From contig NZ_LMPJ01000002.1 in assembly GCF_001424585.1 (NCBI RefSeq), positions 1 through 34,332 on the forward strand: 34,332 bases of DNA, given 5' to 3'. Source of the DNA: Chryseobacterium sp. Leaf180 (lineage in GTDB: Bacteria > Bacteroidota > Bacteroidia > Flavobacteriales > Weeksellaceae). The position numbers and the translations under genes are program-made. Each line of letters starts with the position of its first letter. The stretch's first letter is position 1. Of this stretch, positions 19,447-28,604 are shown piece by piece. Below the pieces are notes generated by a model. That model had not been told where the DNA came from, did not search any database, and saw only the letters and a list, made by a program, of their open reading frames with translations.

Positions 19447-20383
19447 AAAACTATTGAACCCATGGCTAAACATGCTACCCGATTCAGTTCGAAGAGTAAA
19501 CTCTGAAATTATTCACAACTTATTTTGGATGATAGACCAAGATGGAAATTATGGATTTTATTTAAAGACCACAAAAGAATTTAAGAGTACTGAAATTGAT
19601 ATTAGACTACGAGGTATTTCATTGATAAAAAGAAATTACGAAAATTGTGGTGAATTATTTTTAATTCTAAATAGACAAAATGATTGGGAACTCTTCTTTT
19701 CAGTATGCAAAGATATAATCTCTATATGCGTAGCTTACCCCAATAATGAGGAAATGGTTGTTGCGGTCGAAAACAGACTTAAGCGCTGGCAGGCATTTTT
19801 AATGCAGAATACAGAAATTTCATTATCCTTAATGATGCAAATGGGCTTATTTGCCGAATTAATGTTTTTAAACAATATACTTATTCCAAGAAGAGGTGCA
19901 GCAGCAGCTATAACGGCATGGGGTGGTCCAGAAGCTGATAGACAAGATTTTTCTTTGGCAGACATATCTATTGAAATAAAATCATATAAAACAAGTAGAA
20001 GCCCTCAAGTTAACATTTCTTCAACTCATCAGTTATTTACAGATGTCAAACCTTTATTTTTAATTGCTTATGGCTTGACAGAAGCTGGAAATGGACAATC
20101 AATCGCAGACCTTATTAGTGAATTAGAAATGTTGATTTCTTCTGAGTCTATCAGTATAATTCAATTATTTGAACGTAAATTAATTGAATTTGGGTATATG
20201 CCGGGAATGACTTACGATGTTATGTATAAATTTACTGTCGATAGTTTGCGAGGATTTATTGTTGAAAAAGATTTCCCAAGGATATTACCACATCAAACTT
20301 CTCCTGAAATAATTTCAGTAAACTACATTATCGACCTTCAGCTTTGTACTAGGTTCGAATTAGATGTGAATAAAATAGCATAA
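19430..20383 (+). CDS. PD-(D/E)XK nuclease of the DUF4420 type
   Basis: The product has 317 aa from the ATG at 19430; a second in-frame ATG at 19439 would reduce the overlap with the Z1 gene from 17 to 8 nt. The nuclease core is visible: Glu143 in LFAELMFLNN, Asp173 in RQDFSLAD and the E-x-K pair Glu182/Lys184 in ISIEIKSYKTS, preceded by the WGGPEADRQDF stretch typical of this family. It is the likely DNA-cutting subunit of the operon, working with the Z1 helicase and MORC ATPase. All active-site residues are kept. The assignment to DUF4420 is from motif recall, not a search. Confidence 0.85.
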   Translation: MKVMTEKLLNPWLNMLPDSVRRVNSEIIHNLFWMIDQDGNYGFYLKTTKEFKSTEIDIRLRGISLIKRNYENCGELFLILNRQNDWELFFSVCKDIISICVAYPNNEEMVVAVENRLKRWQAFLMQNTEISLSLMMQMGLFAELMFLNNILIPRRGAAAAITAWGGPEADRQDFSLADISIEIKSYKTSRSPQVNISSTHQLFTDVKPLFLIAYGLTEAGNGQSIADLISELEMLISSESISIIQLFERKLIEFGYMPGMTYDVMYKFTVDSLRGFIVEKDFPRILPHQTSPEIISVNYIIDLQLCTRFELDVNKIA

Positions 20384-20393
20384 TTTAAATTGT

Positions 20394-22436
20394 ATGGTTA
20401 GTCTTGAAGAATTTCATCAGTATTTTACACAATCTATTCTTAGTGATGCAGAAAGTCGAACATTGTTACGTCCACAAGCATTTTTCGAAACTGTGTGCGA
20501 AGACTTAGTTTCAATTGGTGATTTGACTAAAAATTATACTTACGCAGAATATATAAAAAAGGGAACGGAAGCATTTGGATATGATTTCGACGAAGAACGA
20601 GGAGCTTTAACTATTCTGAACCACCAGTATTTTCAGGATGATGAAATACAGACGTTGACAAGAACGCAATTAGATTCGAAATTCACCAGAATGAAATCGT
20701 TTTTAAAAAAAAGTTTTGAAGGATTTTATTCCCAGATGGAAGAAACATCAGATGCCTATTCTATGGCATATAATTTAAAAAAGTATCACGACAAAAATCA
20801 AATTTTAAAAATTAGGTTAATGTTACTGACGGATGGACGAGTAACAAGAACGCTAACAGATATTTCCTCCGAAACCTTTTTAAATATTCCTACTGAATTC
20901 AGACTTGTCGATATTGAATACCTCCACAAAATATATTCGTCTGCAAGTGGTATAGGTGAATTTGAAGTCAAAGTCAATTTACCATACCTTAAAATTAATC
21001 AAGAGAGTGATGCTTATCAATCGTATTTAGCTGTAGTAAGCGGGAGTATGTTGGTTGATATATACGAATCATACGGACAAAAGCTCTTCGAGCAAAATGT
21101 TAGAACATTTCTTCAATTCCGAGGTGCAGTGAACAGAGGTTTACGTAACACTATTGAAACGGCACCCGAAATGTTTTTTGCATATAACAACGGTATTACA
21201 GCCACTGCTTCCTTTGTTGAATTTGGAGATAATGGTAATATAAGCATCATTAAAAATTTTCAGATAGTGAATGGCGGCCAAACTACCTCAGCAATATATG
21301 CAGCTAGTAGAGTTTCCAAAATTGATGTTTCAAATGTTTCTGTTCAAATGAAATTATCAGTTGTTAAAGAATCAAATAATCAAGATGAATTTGTTTCGAA
21401 AGTAGCTGAGTATGCAAATACTCAAAATAAAATCAATAACTCCGATTTCTTTTCTAACAGTCCATTTCATAAAGACATGAAAGACTATTCTACTAGAGTG
21501 TTTGCACCGGCAGCAGAAGGTTCTCAAAGAAGAACTCATTGGTATTATGAAAGAGTTAGAGGTGAGTATCTGAACAATCAGGCGTATCTTTCTGCTTTTA
21601 ATAAAAGGAAATTTGTTCTCGAGAATCCGAAGCATCAATTAATTGATAAAACCTTACTTTCCAAAGCTGAAAATTCTTGGAATCAAAAACCTGATATTGT
21701 TTCCAAAGGTGCACAGGATAGTTTCAAAAGATTTGCAGATAATATTAGTGAGATATTAGAAAACGATAATTTAGCGATAACAGAATCATATTTTAAAGAT
21801 GTTGTAGCGAGAATTATCATGTTCCGTACTATAGAACGACTAATTACAAAATCCGCATGGTACGATGGTGGTTTCAGAGCCCAAACTGTTACCTATAGTA
21901 TGGCCTATCTTTCTTTTATCATTAAAGAAATGGGGTTAAATTTAAACTTTATAAATATTTGGGAAAATCAAGCAATACCGGGATCACTGTTTAAAATGCT
22001 CGATTTAATAGCTGAAAAAGTATATTTTAAAATAACGTCGCCACCTGCAGGATTTGCTAACATAAGTCAATGGACAAAAAACGCAAAATGTTGGGAAAGT
22101 GTAAAAGAATTGAAAGTCGAATTTAAAAATTTAGATTATTCTCTTTTCGTAGACAATCAAGAAATTAAATACATCCAGAAAGAAGAGAAAAAGAAAAAAG
22201 TTGTCGATACAGGAATAGAAATACAAATTAAAGTTATAAATACTCCAATCGAAGCTTGGAAGAAGCTTAGTAGCTATTATTCAGCTGATAAATCTGAATT
22301 AAAATTGTCCAGTATGCATGCAGATATTTTATTTAAAATGGCAAGCGGTAAAATCCCATTGCCTTCCGAAAGACAATCAGCAATATTATATAATCTCAAA
22401 AAAGTAGCGGAAGATGAAGGATTAAAACTTACGTAA
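20394..22436 (+). CDS. AIPR (abortive infection phage resistance) family protein
   Basis: The protein has 680 aa. The AIPR domain occupies roughly residues 235-560, with its characteristic MFFAYNNGITATA (around 260-272) and FQIVNGGQTTSAIYAA (around 289-304) blocks. The N-terminal 230 residues and a lysine-rich segment near the C-terminus (KEEKKKKVVD) are less conserved. The family was named after a plasmid gene that gives abortive infection phage resistance, and members recur in restriction-like operons with MORC, Z1 and nuclease genes. Its biochemical role is unknown. The gene starts 10 nt after the nuclease gene and ends the plus-strand operon. Confidence 0.92.
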   Translation: MVSLEEFHQYFTQSILSDAESRTLLRPQAFFETVCEDLVSIGDLTKNYTYAEYIKKGTEAFGYDFDEERGALTILNHQYFQDDEIQTLTRTQLDSKFTRMKSFLKKSFEGFYSQMEETSDAYSMAYNLKKYHDKNQILKIRLMLLTDGRVTRTLTDISSETFLNIPTEFRLVDIEYLHKIYSSASGIGEFEVKVNLPYLKINQESDAYQSYLAVVSGSMLVDIYESYGQKLFEQNVRTFLQFRGAVNRGLRNTIETAPEMFFAYNNGITATASFVEFGDNGNISIIKNFQIVNGGQTTSAIYAASRVSKIDVSNVSVQMKLSVVKESNNQDEFVSKVAEYANTQNKINNSDFFSNSPFHKDMKDYSTRVFAPAAEGSQRRTHWYYERVRGEYLNNQAYLSAFNKRKFVLENPKHQLIDKTLLSKAENSWNQKPDIVSKGAQDSFKRFADNISEILENDNLAITESYFKDVVARIIMFRTIERLITKSAWYDGGFRAQTVTYSMAYLSFIIKEMGLNLNFINIWENQAIPGSLFKMLDLIAEKVYFKITSPPAGFANISQWTKNAKCWESVKELKVEFKNLDYSLFVDNQEIKYIQKEEKKKKVVDTGIEIQIKVINTPIEAWKKLSSYYSADKSELKLSSMHADILFKMASGKIPLPSERQSAILYNLKKVAEDEGLKLT

Positions 22437-22450
22437 TTAAAAAAAATCTA

Positions 22451-23575
22451 TTAGTTATCAATTGCTTGTTCATGCTGTAGCTTAATTGTTTTAAAAATGG
22501 CTTCTGCTAATAATGGTGGAACTGCGTTACCTATTTGTTGTTGTATATGAGATAATGTTCCTTTGAAAATAAAATTATCCGGAAAACTTTGAAGTCGCGC
22601 TGCTTCTCTAACCGATAATCCCCTGTCTTCAAAAGGATGTATTAACATATTTTTTCTATAGTTAGAAATAACTACTGAAGGTATTGTTGAATTTAGACGT
22701 TTGTAAATACCACTATGGCAATTATTCTTATCTGTATAATTTTGCATCAATTCATCTGGAATGGCTTTCCAATTTTGACCTTGTCTAATATGCTTGTATC
22801 TTTCCAAAACGTAATCTCTATTTCTTGATACAAAATTTTGAAATGATATAGTTGAATTTTTTCTCATCAACTTGGCGTAATCACTTGATTCAGATGCTTT
22901 TTTTGAATAAGAAAGTTCGTTAATATTGTCTCCATTTTTAAGTGATGGTAAATCTGAAATAGCATCTTCAACTGAAACTTTATAATCAAATTTTTCTGGA
23001 AATTTAAAATCAATCCCTAATCGGTTACCCACCATAATAAAACGATTTCTATGTTGAGGTACTCCATAATCTGAAGCGTACATGACTTTTTCAGTAGATG
23101 TATACCCTAAGTTAGCAAATAGATCCTTTATTTTTCTGACAGTATTTCCTTTATCAAACGTTGTAATACCTTCAACGTTCTCAAATAAAAACCATGATGG
23201 TCTGAGCTCGTCTACAAATCTCAAAAATTCATAAAAAAGAAAATTATTCTCATTTTTTAATGATCTTGTTTTGGTATTGGATGTAGAGAAACCTTGACAC
23301 GGTGGTCCACCAAATACTATAAAAGGTTTGTTTTTTAAATGTTCCAATGGTTTGATAGAGCAAATATCTTGACATAAAATTTTAGCTGTAGGATGATTTT
23401 CTTTAAAAGTTTCAGCTGCCGCAGAATCTTTTTCAATTGCCAAAGTAATTTTAATACCTGCATTTTCTGCTCCTAGACTTAAACCTCCTGCACCACAAAA
23501 GATATCTACAGCATCTAAACTTTTATTAATGTCGAGTTCATTATTTGCAGTCTCATTATATTTGTGTGTCATCAA
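22451..23575 (-). CDS. DNA C5-cytosine methyltransferase
   Basis: The protein has 374 aa and shows all landmark motifs of C5-cytosine methyltransferases. They are VDIFCGAGGLSLG (motif I), GGPPCQGFS with the nucleophile Cys93 (motif IV), ENVEGI at 132-137 (motif VI) and PQHRNRF at 173-179 (motif VIII). SFPDNF and QQIGNAVPP (motifs IX-X) are near the C-terminus. The target-recognition part is short. It converges on the AIPR gene with only 14 bases between stops, so it probably has its own promoter. It would protect the host from the nuclease of the neighbouring operon. The specificity cannot be predicted from sequence alone. Two ATGs (23575 and 23572) are possible starts. Confidence 0.95.
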   Translation of the reverse strand: MMTHKYNETANNELDINKSLDAVDIFCGAGGLSLGAENAGIKITLAIEKDSAAAETFKENHPTAKILCQDICSIKPLEHLKNKPFIVFGGPPCQGFSTSNTKTRSLKNENNFLFYEFLRFVDELRPSWFLFENVEGITTFDKGNTVRKIKDLFANLGYTSTEKVMYASDYGVPQHRNRFIMVGNRLGIDFKFPEKFDYKVSVEDAISDLPSLKNGDNINELSYSKKASESSDYAKLMRKNSTISFQNFVSRNRDYVLERYKHIRQGQNWKAIPDELMQNYTDKNNCHSGIYKRLNSTIPSVVISNYRKNMLIHPFEDRGLSVREAARLQSFPDNFIFKGTLSHIQQQIGNAVPPLLAEAIFKTIKLQHEQAIDN

Positions 23576-23600
23576 GAAAGAAATAGATAGAGTGTAATTG

Positions 23601-23608
23601 CAAAAATA
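23601..23608 (-). promoter_or_regulatory. Possible -7 box for the methyltransferase gene
   Basis: On the minus strand this reads TATTTTTG, which fits the Bacteroidota -7 consensus TAnnTTTG, and it ends 25 bases before the ATG at 23575. A convincing -33 TTG was not found at the usual distance, so the call is weak. The decayed IS3 element starts 45 bases further upstream. Confidence 0.35.
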
Positions 23609-23722
23609 TAAAAAAATACACAGAAATTACTTTAACGTAGAAATACATTTGTTGTAAGCTTCCCCAAAAACAGTACGGCTCAAAAGCATAAAAATTATTA
23701 ACTTTCAATCGTAATAAAGACA

Positions 23723-24028
23723 ATGAAAAAGAGCGCATTTAGTCCTGCAAATATTGCATGTGTTTTAAGAGAGTTTGCCCGCGGCCGCAGTGCCGATGAA
23801 CTGGCAAGGGAAAAGGGCATCAGCACTGCTACTTTATACAAATGGCATCAGAAGTACAACGGGATGGAAGGGAGTGAACATAAGAGTGTGAAAGAGTTGG
23901 AAGAAAATAGTGCCCGTCTCAAGCGGATGTACGCCAATTTGGCGATGGAACTTGACGTTGTAAAGTACAATATCGAAAAAAGCTCTAAAGCCTTTTCGGA
24001 AGCGGGAGATTGTCATGGAGATCCATGA
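23723..24028 (+). CDS. IS3-family transposase OrfA
   Basis: The 101-residue product shows the usual OrfA layout: FSPANIACVLREFARGRS, the helix-turn-helix ADELAREKGISTATLYKWH, then KYNGMEGSEHKSVKELEEN and a coiled coil (ARLKRMYANLAMELDVVKY). It belongs to the IS407-like branch of IS3 by its KYNGME and LKRMYANL motifs. The partner orfB is broken, so OrfA is probably a passive leftover. Confidence 0.85.
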   Translation: MKKSAFSPANIACVLREFARGRSADELAREKGISTATLYKWHQKYNGMEGSEHKSVKELEENSARLKRMYANLAMELDVVKYNIEKSSKAFSEAGDCHGDP

Positions 24029-24817
24029 GCACAGTCCGAAGGATTCCGGCAAGGCTTTACGCGTCCTTAAATCACGCAGAATTAGTTTTCGATACCGCTC
24101 ACCGAAAGATGATTCTAAGGTGATGATGAAGCTGGAACAACTCACTCAAAGCCATCCGCGAGAAGGTTTGTGGAAATACTATTACCCGCTGCGCAACCGG
24201 GGTGAAAAAATCAATAATAAGCGGCTGCACCGAATCTACAAAGAAATGAAACTTTCCTTGCGTCGAAAGGTAAAGAAGCGCCTTCCTGCCAGAGTAAAAA
24301 CGCCGTTAGAAGTGCCGGAAATATCCACTCACACCTGGAGCATCGACTTTATGAGCGATGTGATGTGCTCTCAAACGGTAGAAAGTTCCGCGGTTCTAAT
24401 GTGATTGATGATTATAAGCGGGAAATTATGCACATTGAGGTAAACAGTATGAAAAGTTCGCGAGTTATCTGGATACTGAACCATTTGATGAACCGCTATG
24501 CAAAGCCTGGAAAAATCCGCATGGGTAATGGTCCTGAGTTTATAGCGAATATCGCTGGAGTCTGGAGTCTGGAGCCTGGTAAATGAAATAAAATTTGCTT
24601 ACATCCAGCCTGGCTAACCCACGCAGAATGCCTATATCGAACGCTTCAAAAAAACCTACAGGAATCCTATCCTGGATGCCTATATTTTGAAAGCCTGGAT
24701 AAAGTTAGAAGTATTACTGAGGAATGGATAAAAGATTACAACTACGAACGGCCCCACGATTCACTGAACGGGCTTGCACCTGTGTTGTGCAAAAAATGGA
24801 CAGAAATCGCAGACTAA
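24015..24817 (+). pseudogene. IS3-family transposase OrfB, multiply inactivated
   Basis: The pieces read in order as an IS407-like OrfB: SHPREGLWKYYYPLRNRGEK and THTWSIDFMSDVM in the first frame, LSNGRKFRGSNVIDDYKRE in the next. EIKFAYIQPG and NAYIERFKKTYRN follow, and NYERPHDSLNGLAPV lies at the end. There are at least two frameshifts (near 24362 and 24580) and an in-frame TAA at about 24615. The second catalytic Asp is replaced by Gly (RMGNGPEF instead of RMDNGPEF; codon GGT at 24534). The element therefore cannot make its own active transposase. Confidence 0.88.
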
Positions 24818-25117
24818 GGCCGCCGCTTTTCTTGACCGCTTTTCCACATCAGACAATAATAGAGGAAAGATATCAAAAAAAAATTCTACTTTTAAACCGT
24901 ACTAAAGTTCGGGAGCTTACAAAATTTTAAGGATGATTTTTATTTTCTTTTTTGTTTAACTGATTATTTTTTTTTAAAAATTTTGTATTCATCATTGTCA
25001 AACAAATCATTTTCTCTACATATGAACTAAATAGTCTACAATCTGAAACTGTGTACATACTTGTTAAATTATGACTTCACTTCAGTAAGTAGCTCTCATT
25101 GGCTATGAGAATATTTC

Positions 25118-27388
25118 TTATGTTTCTTTTAGTTTGTTCTTTTCGTATTCAATAAAAATGTTGTTATTATATAATTTACTATTTCTGATAATTTTTATCA
25201 CTTCATCTTGTGAGATATCATGTGCTATTAATTTCTCAAGTTTGCGTATTGCAGAACTAGGGATTCCAAATTCGGATAAAATTGCTAAGTTTTCCCTTAA
25301 AAATTCATTTTCTATTAGATTTGAATAATAAGTGTAATTTCCAGGTTTTAAACCTTTTTCAGCACACACATATTCTTGAATTGAATTTAACACAGATAAC
25401 CATTTTGGAATTTTGTATTGAAACCAGTGTTTTTGAATTTGAAAATTAGTCATGATAACTTCTTCTAAAATATCTTGCTCCGAAAATACAGAATATCTTT
25501 TCCCAAAATTAAACATGTTCGTATTGATTTCTCCATCTTCCGAGTTTATGTGTTTTTTGTAATATTCAACTGATTTAATAATATAATCAATATCATTAGA
25601 TATTACTCTACCTAAGCTCTGGTGTAATCCATAGTTAAAGGTTTTATTAATAAGTCTATTAATTCCTAATGACTTCGATTCACCTTTTTTCAGTAAGTAT
25701 TTCCATCCTAAATTTAAACAATATTTTAGTTGTTCATACTCTGGAGTTCTATTCCAAGAGATTAAATGATATTTACTGGATATATCATCTCTTATTGCGT
25801 CAAAAATGCTTAATTGACCATCAACTTGAACTCCATTTCTTTTGATGATTCCCTTTTCTTCAGATGGAATTTTCTTTATTTTTTTATATTGGGTTGAATC
25901 AATATCTTTTATTTCATTTTCATCTAAGTGTATCAAAATTTCATCTGAAATAGGATTTTGTTCAAAGAAAGGAATATCAATTAGAATTTGTTCATTTGGA
26001 GGAATGGGGTTAAAATTGTAAATAGTTCCCGTGTAGTGGATCATCAAACGACCAGCACGTCCTTTTATATTTGAATAATCAAAATAATCTATTTTTGTAT
26101 TTACTCCTTTTGTGCTATCAAAAAATATAATATTTTTAGCGCTAGTATTTACTCCTTCAATAATTGTAGTAGTGCAAAAAAGAAAATTTATCTTTCCTTT
26201 ATTAAAATAGTCAATTATTGTAGTTGTAATATGCTTTTGTAATGCACCGTCATGAATTCCGATACTGTTTTTTAATAAGGATATTAAACTCCAATCTTCA
26301 GATATGTTTTGACTAATCCATTCAACAATGTCCAAATCAGAATTTGTTCTCTCAATATTTTTATTAAGTATAAAATTACAAAATTTTTGAGATAAATATC
26401 TGACTCTATTGGGTGAGGAACAGTATATTATCGACTGCTCATCAGAATTTTGCAACAGTAATTCAAATAGTTTCTTCTCTTTTACTAAAATTGCCTCCTT
26501 GTAGCCATCTTTACTGTGGTGAGTCGTTTTATCAAAAATTTCCTTATTTGAGGTATATAAATCAATCGTTTTAACATCAACAAGTGAGGATTGTGTTTTA
26601 TAAAATATTGCATTATATTTTTCTTCAAATCCTATTGATATACCATCAATATTTGGCCCTAACAAGTAAAATTTACTTTTAAAAGTTTTTAAAATATAGT
26701 GAAATGCATTATTCAGGGAATCCGCTCTTTCATCATCCCTTTTAGAACTAAGCTTATAAAACTCGTCAATAATAATTAAGTGTACATCGATAAATTCTTT
26801 ATATTCATTGACTCTTTCTGCTGTAAAAAGGTAAATATTTCCTTTTTCTATCGAAGTAACTTGAGATGTTTTTACAATCAGCTTATAATTTTCATCATAC
26901 TTTTTCAATTTTCTACGTGTCTCATCAAGTAAAGCAAGTGTAGGCTGGATTATTACTATATTTTTAAACCTTTTTGAAGCGACAAATTCTTCAATTAATA
27001 AGCTTTTTCCAAAACTAGTAGGAGCACTAACAATGACATTTTTATCAGAATTCAAAAGAGACAACAAATGTTTTTGGTCTTCATGTAAAAACTTATTCAA
27101 ATTATCGGAATGATGATAGACTTGCCGTATTAATGCATCAGTTGAATCCAAGGGTAAATTTTCCTTTTCAAGATAAGGGTAGAAGCCGACAGCTTCAATT
27201 AAATCAGTTAATATTAGATTTAAATTCGTGTCAAATTTATTTTTCTCGGCAAGAATGTTTACTACTAATCTTTGAGCTGTAATCTCATCCTCAATAATTA
27301 GCTCACTACATTTTTTATAAAGAGTGAATGTCTCTTCGTAATTGAAACTGTCTTTAGACTCTATTTCTAAAAGTAAATCTTCTATCAT
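25118..27388 (-). CDS. hamB: Hachiman defence helicase HamB
   Basis: The protein has 756 aa and is an SF2 (Ski2-like) helicase. Motif I is VSAPTSFGKS at 120-129, motif II is IIIDEFYKL at 205-213 (DEFY in place of DExH), IHDGALQ lies at 378-384, TTTIIEGVNTSAKNI at 406-420 and motif VI NIKGRAGRL at 440-448. The C-terminal 300 residues match no motif I know. In Hachiman, HamB binds and surveys DNA and keeps the HamA nuclease inactive until damaged or foreign DNA is met. The start overlaps the hamA stop by 4 nt (ATGA), so the two are co-translated. The frame is intact. Confidence 0.93.
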   Translation of the reverse strand: MIEDLLLEIESKDSFNYEETFTLYKKCSELIIEDEITAQRLVVNILAEKNKFDTNLNLILTDLIEAVGFYPYLEKENLPLDSTDALIRQVYHHSDNLNKFLHEDQKHLLSLLNSDKNVIVSAPTSFGKSLLIEEFVASKRFKNIVIIQPTLALLDETRRKLKKYDENYKLIVKTSQVTSIEKGNIYLFTAERVNEYKEFIDVHLIIIDEFYKLSSKRDDERADSLNNAFHYILKTFKSKFYLLGPNIDGISIGFEEKYNAIFYKTQSSLVDVKTIDLYTSNKEIFDKTTHHSKDGYKEAILVKEKKLFELLLQNSDEQSIIYCSSPNRVRYLSQKFCNFILNKNIERTNSDLDIVEWISQNISEDWSLISLLKNSIGIHDGALQKHITTTIIDYFNKGKINFLFCTTTIIEGVNTSAKNIIFFDSTKGVNTKIDYFDYSNIKGRAGRLMIHYTGTIYNFNPIPPNEQILIDIPFFEQNPISDEILIHLDENEIKDIDSTQYKKIKKIPSEEKGIIKRNGVQVDGQLSIFDAIRDDISSKYHLISWNRTPEYEQLKYCLNLGWKYLLKKGESKSLGINRLINKTFNYGLHQSLGRVISNDIDYIIKSVEYYKKHINSEDGEINTNMFNFGKRYSVFSEQDILEEVIMTNFQIQKHWFQYKIPKWLSVLNSIQEYVCAEKGLKPGNYTYYSNLIENEFLRENLAILSEFGIPSSAIRKLEKLIAHDISQDEVIKIIRNSKLYNNNIFIEYEKNKLKET

Positions 27389-28323
27389 TCGCCTAATTGT
27401 TGTATTAATGAAAGTTTATTATGCAAACCTTTAACAAGTTCTACTTTATTTTGAACGGGAAATAAAATTAGTATTATATTTAGTTTTGATTTTAAAGCGT
27501 GATTGTTATTATCATCAAAATATGTCTTTAACAATCGCATTTCTTTAATGTATTCGTCTATAAAAACATGATTATTCTCATCTGTGTGAGAAGTAAATAA
27601 ATCACAATGATACGTACATAATAGCGGAATATTAATCGTATTTAGTTGTTCAACTAACTTCTTTGATTTACTTATTAAATCTAACCAATAATCTTTATCA
27701 GGAATATTATCTATTTGGGTAAGCTTTTTCGATATAAGCATAAATTCAGAAGTTAGATAATCACTTTTGAAGTGTTCTTCAATATCTCTAATTAATGCTT
27801 TTAAGCCGGCTTTTCCACTTGTATACAATTTAGATTCTCCCACCCAAAGTGTTTTTGTAGTGGGCTCTATATGTACTGCGTCAAATCCATGTACGGCATG
27901 CCCTAAAGAATCTTTAAAGTAAACTTTTGATAATAATGGAATTGTATTATGAAAGTCCCTAAGTAACAAATGTAAAATTAATTCTCCAAACTCTCCACGT
28001 CGTAAAAATTTATCTTCTACGTCGTCTGTAATTGATCCATTGTTTTCATATAGATCTTTGACTTTTTGAAATGCATCAATCTTATAAATGGATTGAGCCG
28101 CTTCAATTAACTTAGAATATGTTTTTGTATTGTCTGTAGAATCACCTTCATGAAAACCAAATGCAAACTCTTGGATTACATCACACAATTTTTGAATTAG
28201 CGGGTTTAATCTATATTGAGAAATACCTTTATCATCAATGTCGAAACCAACAAGAAAAGTACTTAACCCTGTTTCATTTATTTTATGTGTAATTATATTT
28301 TCTGAATTGAAGGGTGTAGCCAT
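27385..28323 (-). CDS. hamA: Hachiman defence nuclease HamA (DUF1837)
   Basis: The protein has 312 aa. The DUF1837 restriction-endonuclease-like core is visible: RRGEFGELILHLLL (Glu111/Glu114), GFDAVHIEP with Asp148, and LWVGESKLY with the E-x-K pair Glu163/Lys165. HamA is the DNA-degrading effector of Hachiman, released by HamB and able to clear phage and host DNA. It is the first gene of the pair and overlaps hamB by 4 nt. A gap of 281 bases separates it from the DUF2971 gene, so it may use its own promoter; an unusual shared sequence is found there (28337-28369). Confidence 0.93.
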   Translation of the reverse strand: MATPFNSENIITHKINETGLSTFLVGFDIDDKGISQYRLNPLIQKLCDVIQEFAFGFHEGDSTDNTKTYSKLIEAAQSIYKIDAFQKVKDLYENNGSITDDVEDKFLRRGEFGELILHLLLRDFHNTIPLLSKVYFKDSLGHAVHGFDAVHIEPTTKTLWVGESKLYTSGKAGLKALIRDIEEHFKSDYLTSEFMLISKKLTQIDNIPDKDYWLDLISKSKKLVEQLNTINIPLLCTYHCDLFTSHTDENNHVFIDEYIKEMRLLKTYFDDNNNHALKSKLNIILILFPVQNKVELVKGLHNKLSLIQQLGE

Positions 28324-28336
28324 AGTTTAGTTTAAA

Positions 28337-28369
28337 ATGTCACATAATGAAAAACTATTGTTATATTTG
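28337..28369 (+). promoter_or_regulatory. Sequence shared with the XRE operator region
   Basis: This 33-base segment just upstream of hamA matches 30187-30217, with two single-base gaps and very few substitutions: ATGTCACATAATGAAAA then TATTGTTATATTTG here, against ATGTCACATATGAAAA then TATTGTTATATTTG there. Both copies have the same orientation and both contain TATATTTG, a good TAnnTTTG box on the plus strand. The TGTCAC end is half of the operator found upstream of the XRE gene. It could be a second binding site for that regulator, placed to control hamA. A shared ancestral promoter is the other explanation. Confidence 0.45.
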
Positions 28370-28604
28370 GGCATCACATTAAATGACCGGTTAGCCATCA
28401 AAATTAATTTAGTGCTTTTTTCAACAACCAAATTACAAAGACTTTTTCATTATCATTTACAGTTTTCCATAAACAACAAAAATAAAAATCACCATATAAT
28501 TATTAATCAGTGTTTTTACTGAATTTATCTGGCATTTAGAAAGTCTAGTAACATTTTCTAAAGCAGAAATCCCAACTCTGGACTGCAAAAAAAAAGATCT
28601 AATA

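Larger units (their letters stand above)
23653..24921 (+). mobile_element. Decayed IS3-family insertion sequence with terminal inverted repeats
   Basis: The left end reads TGTAAGCTTCCCCAAAAACA and the right end, read on the minus strand, TGTAAGCTCCCGAACTTTAG. Both then share AGTACGG and CAAAAG/TAAAAG-like sequence, so the inverted repeats are imperfect over about 35 bases and begin with TG as usual for IS3. The element is about 1.27 kb. No target-site duplication is visible next to the tips. It lies between the methyltransferase promoter region and the Hachiman locus, separating two defence systems. Confidence 0.88.

Noticed and set aside
28337..28522. 61-codon plus-strand frame upstream of hamA
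   Set aside because: It begins in the sequence shared with the XRE operator region, where the other copy stops after 12 codons; the product is low in complexity and not recognisable.
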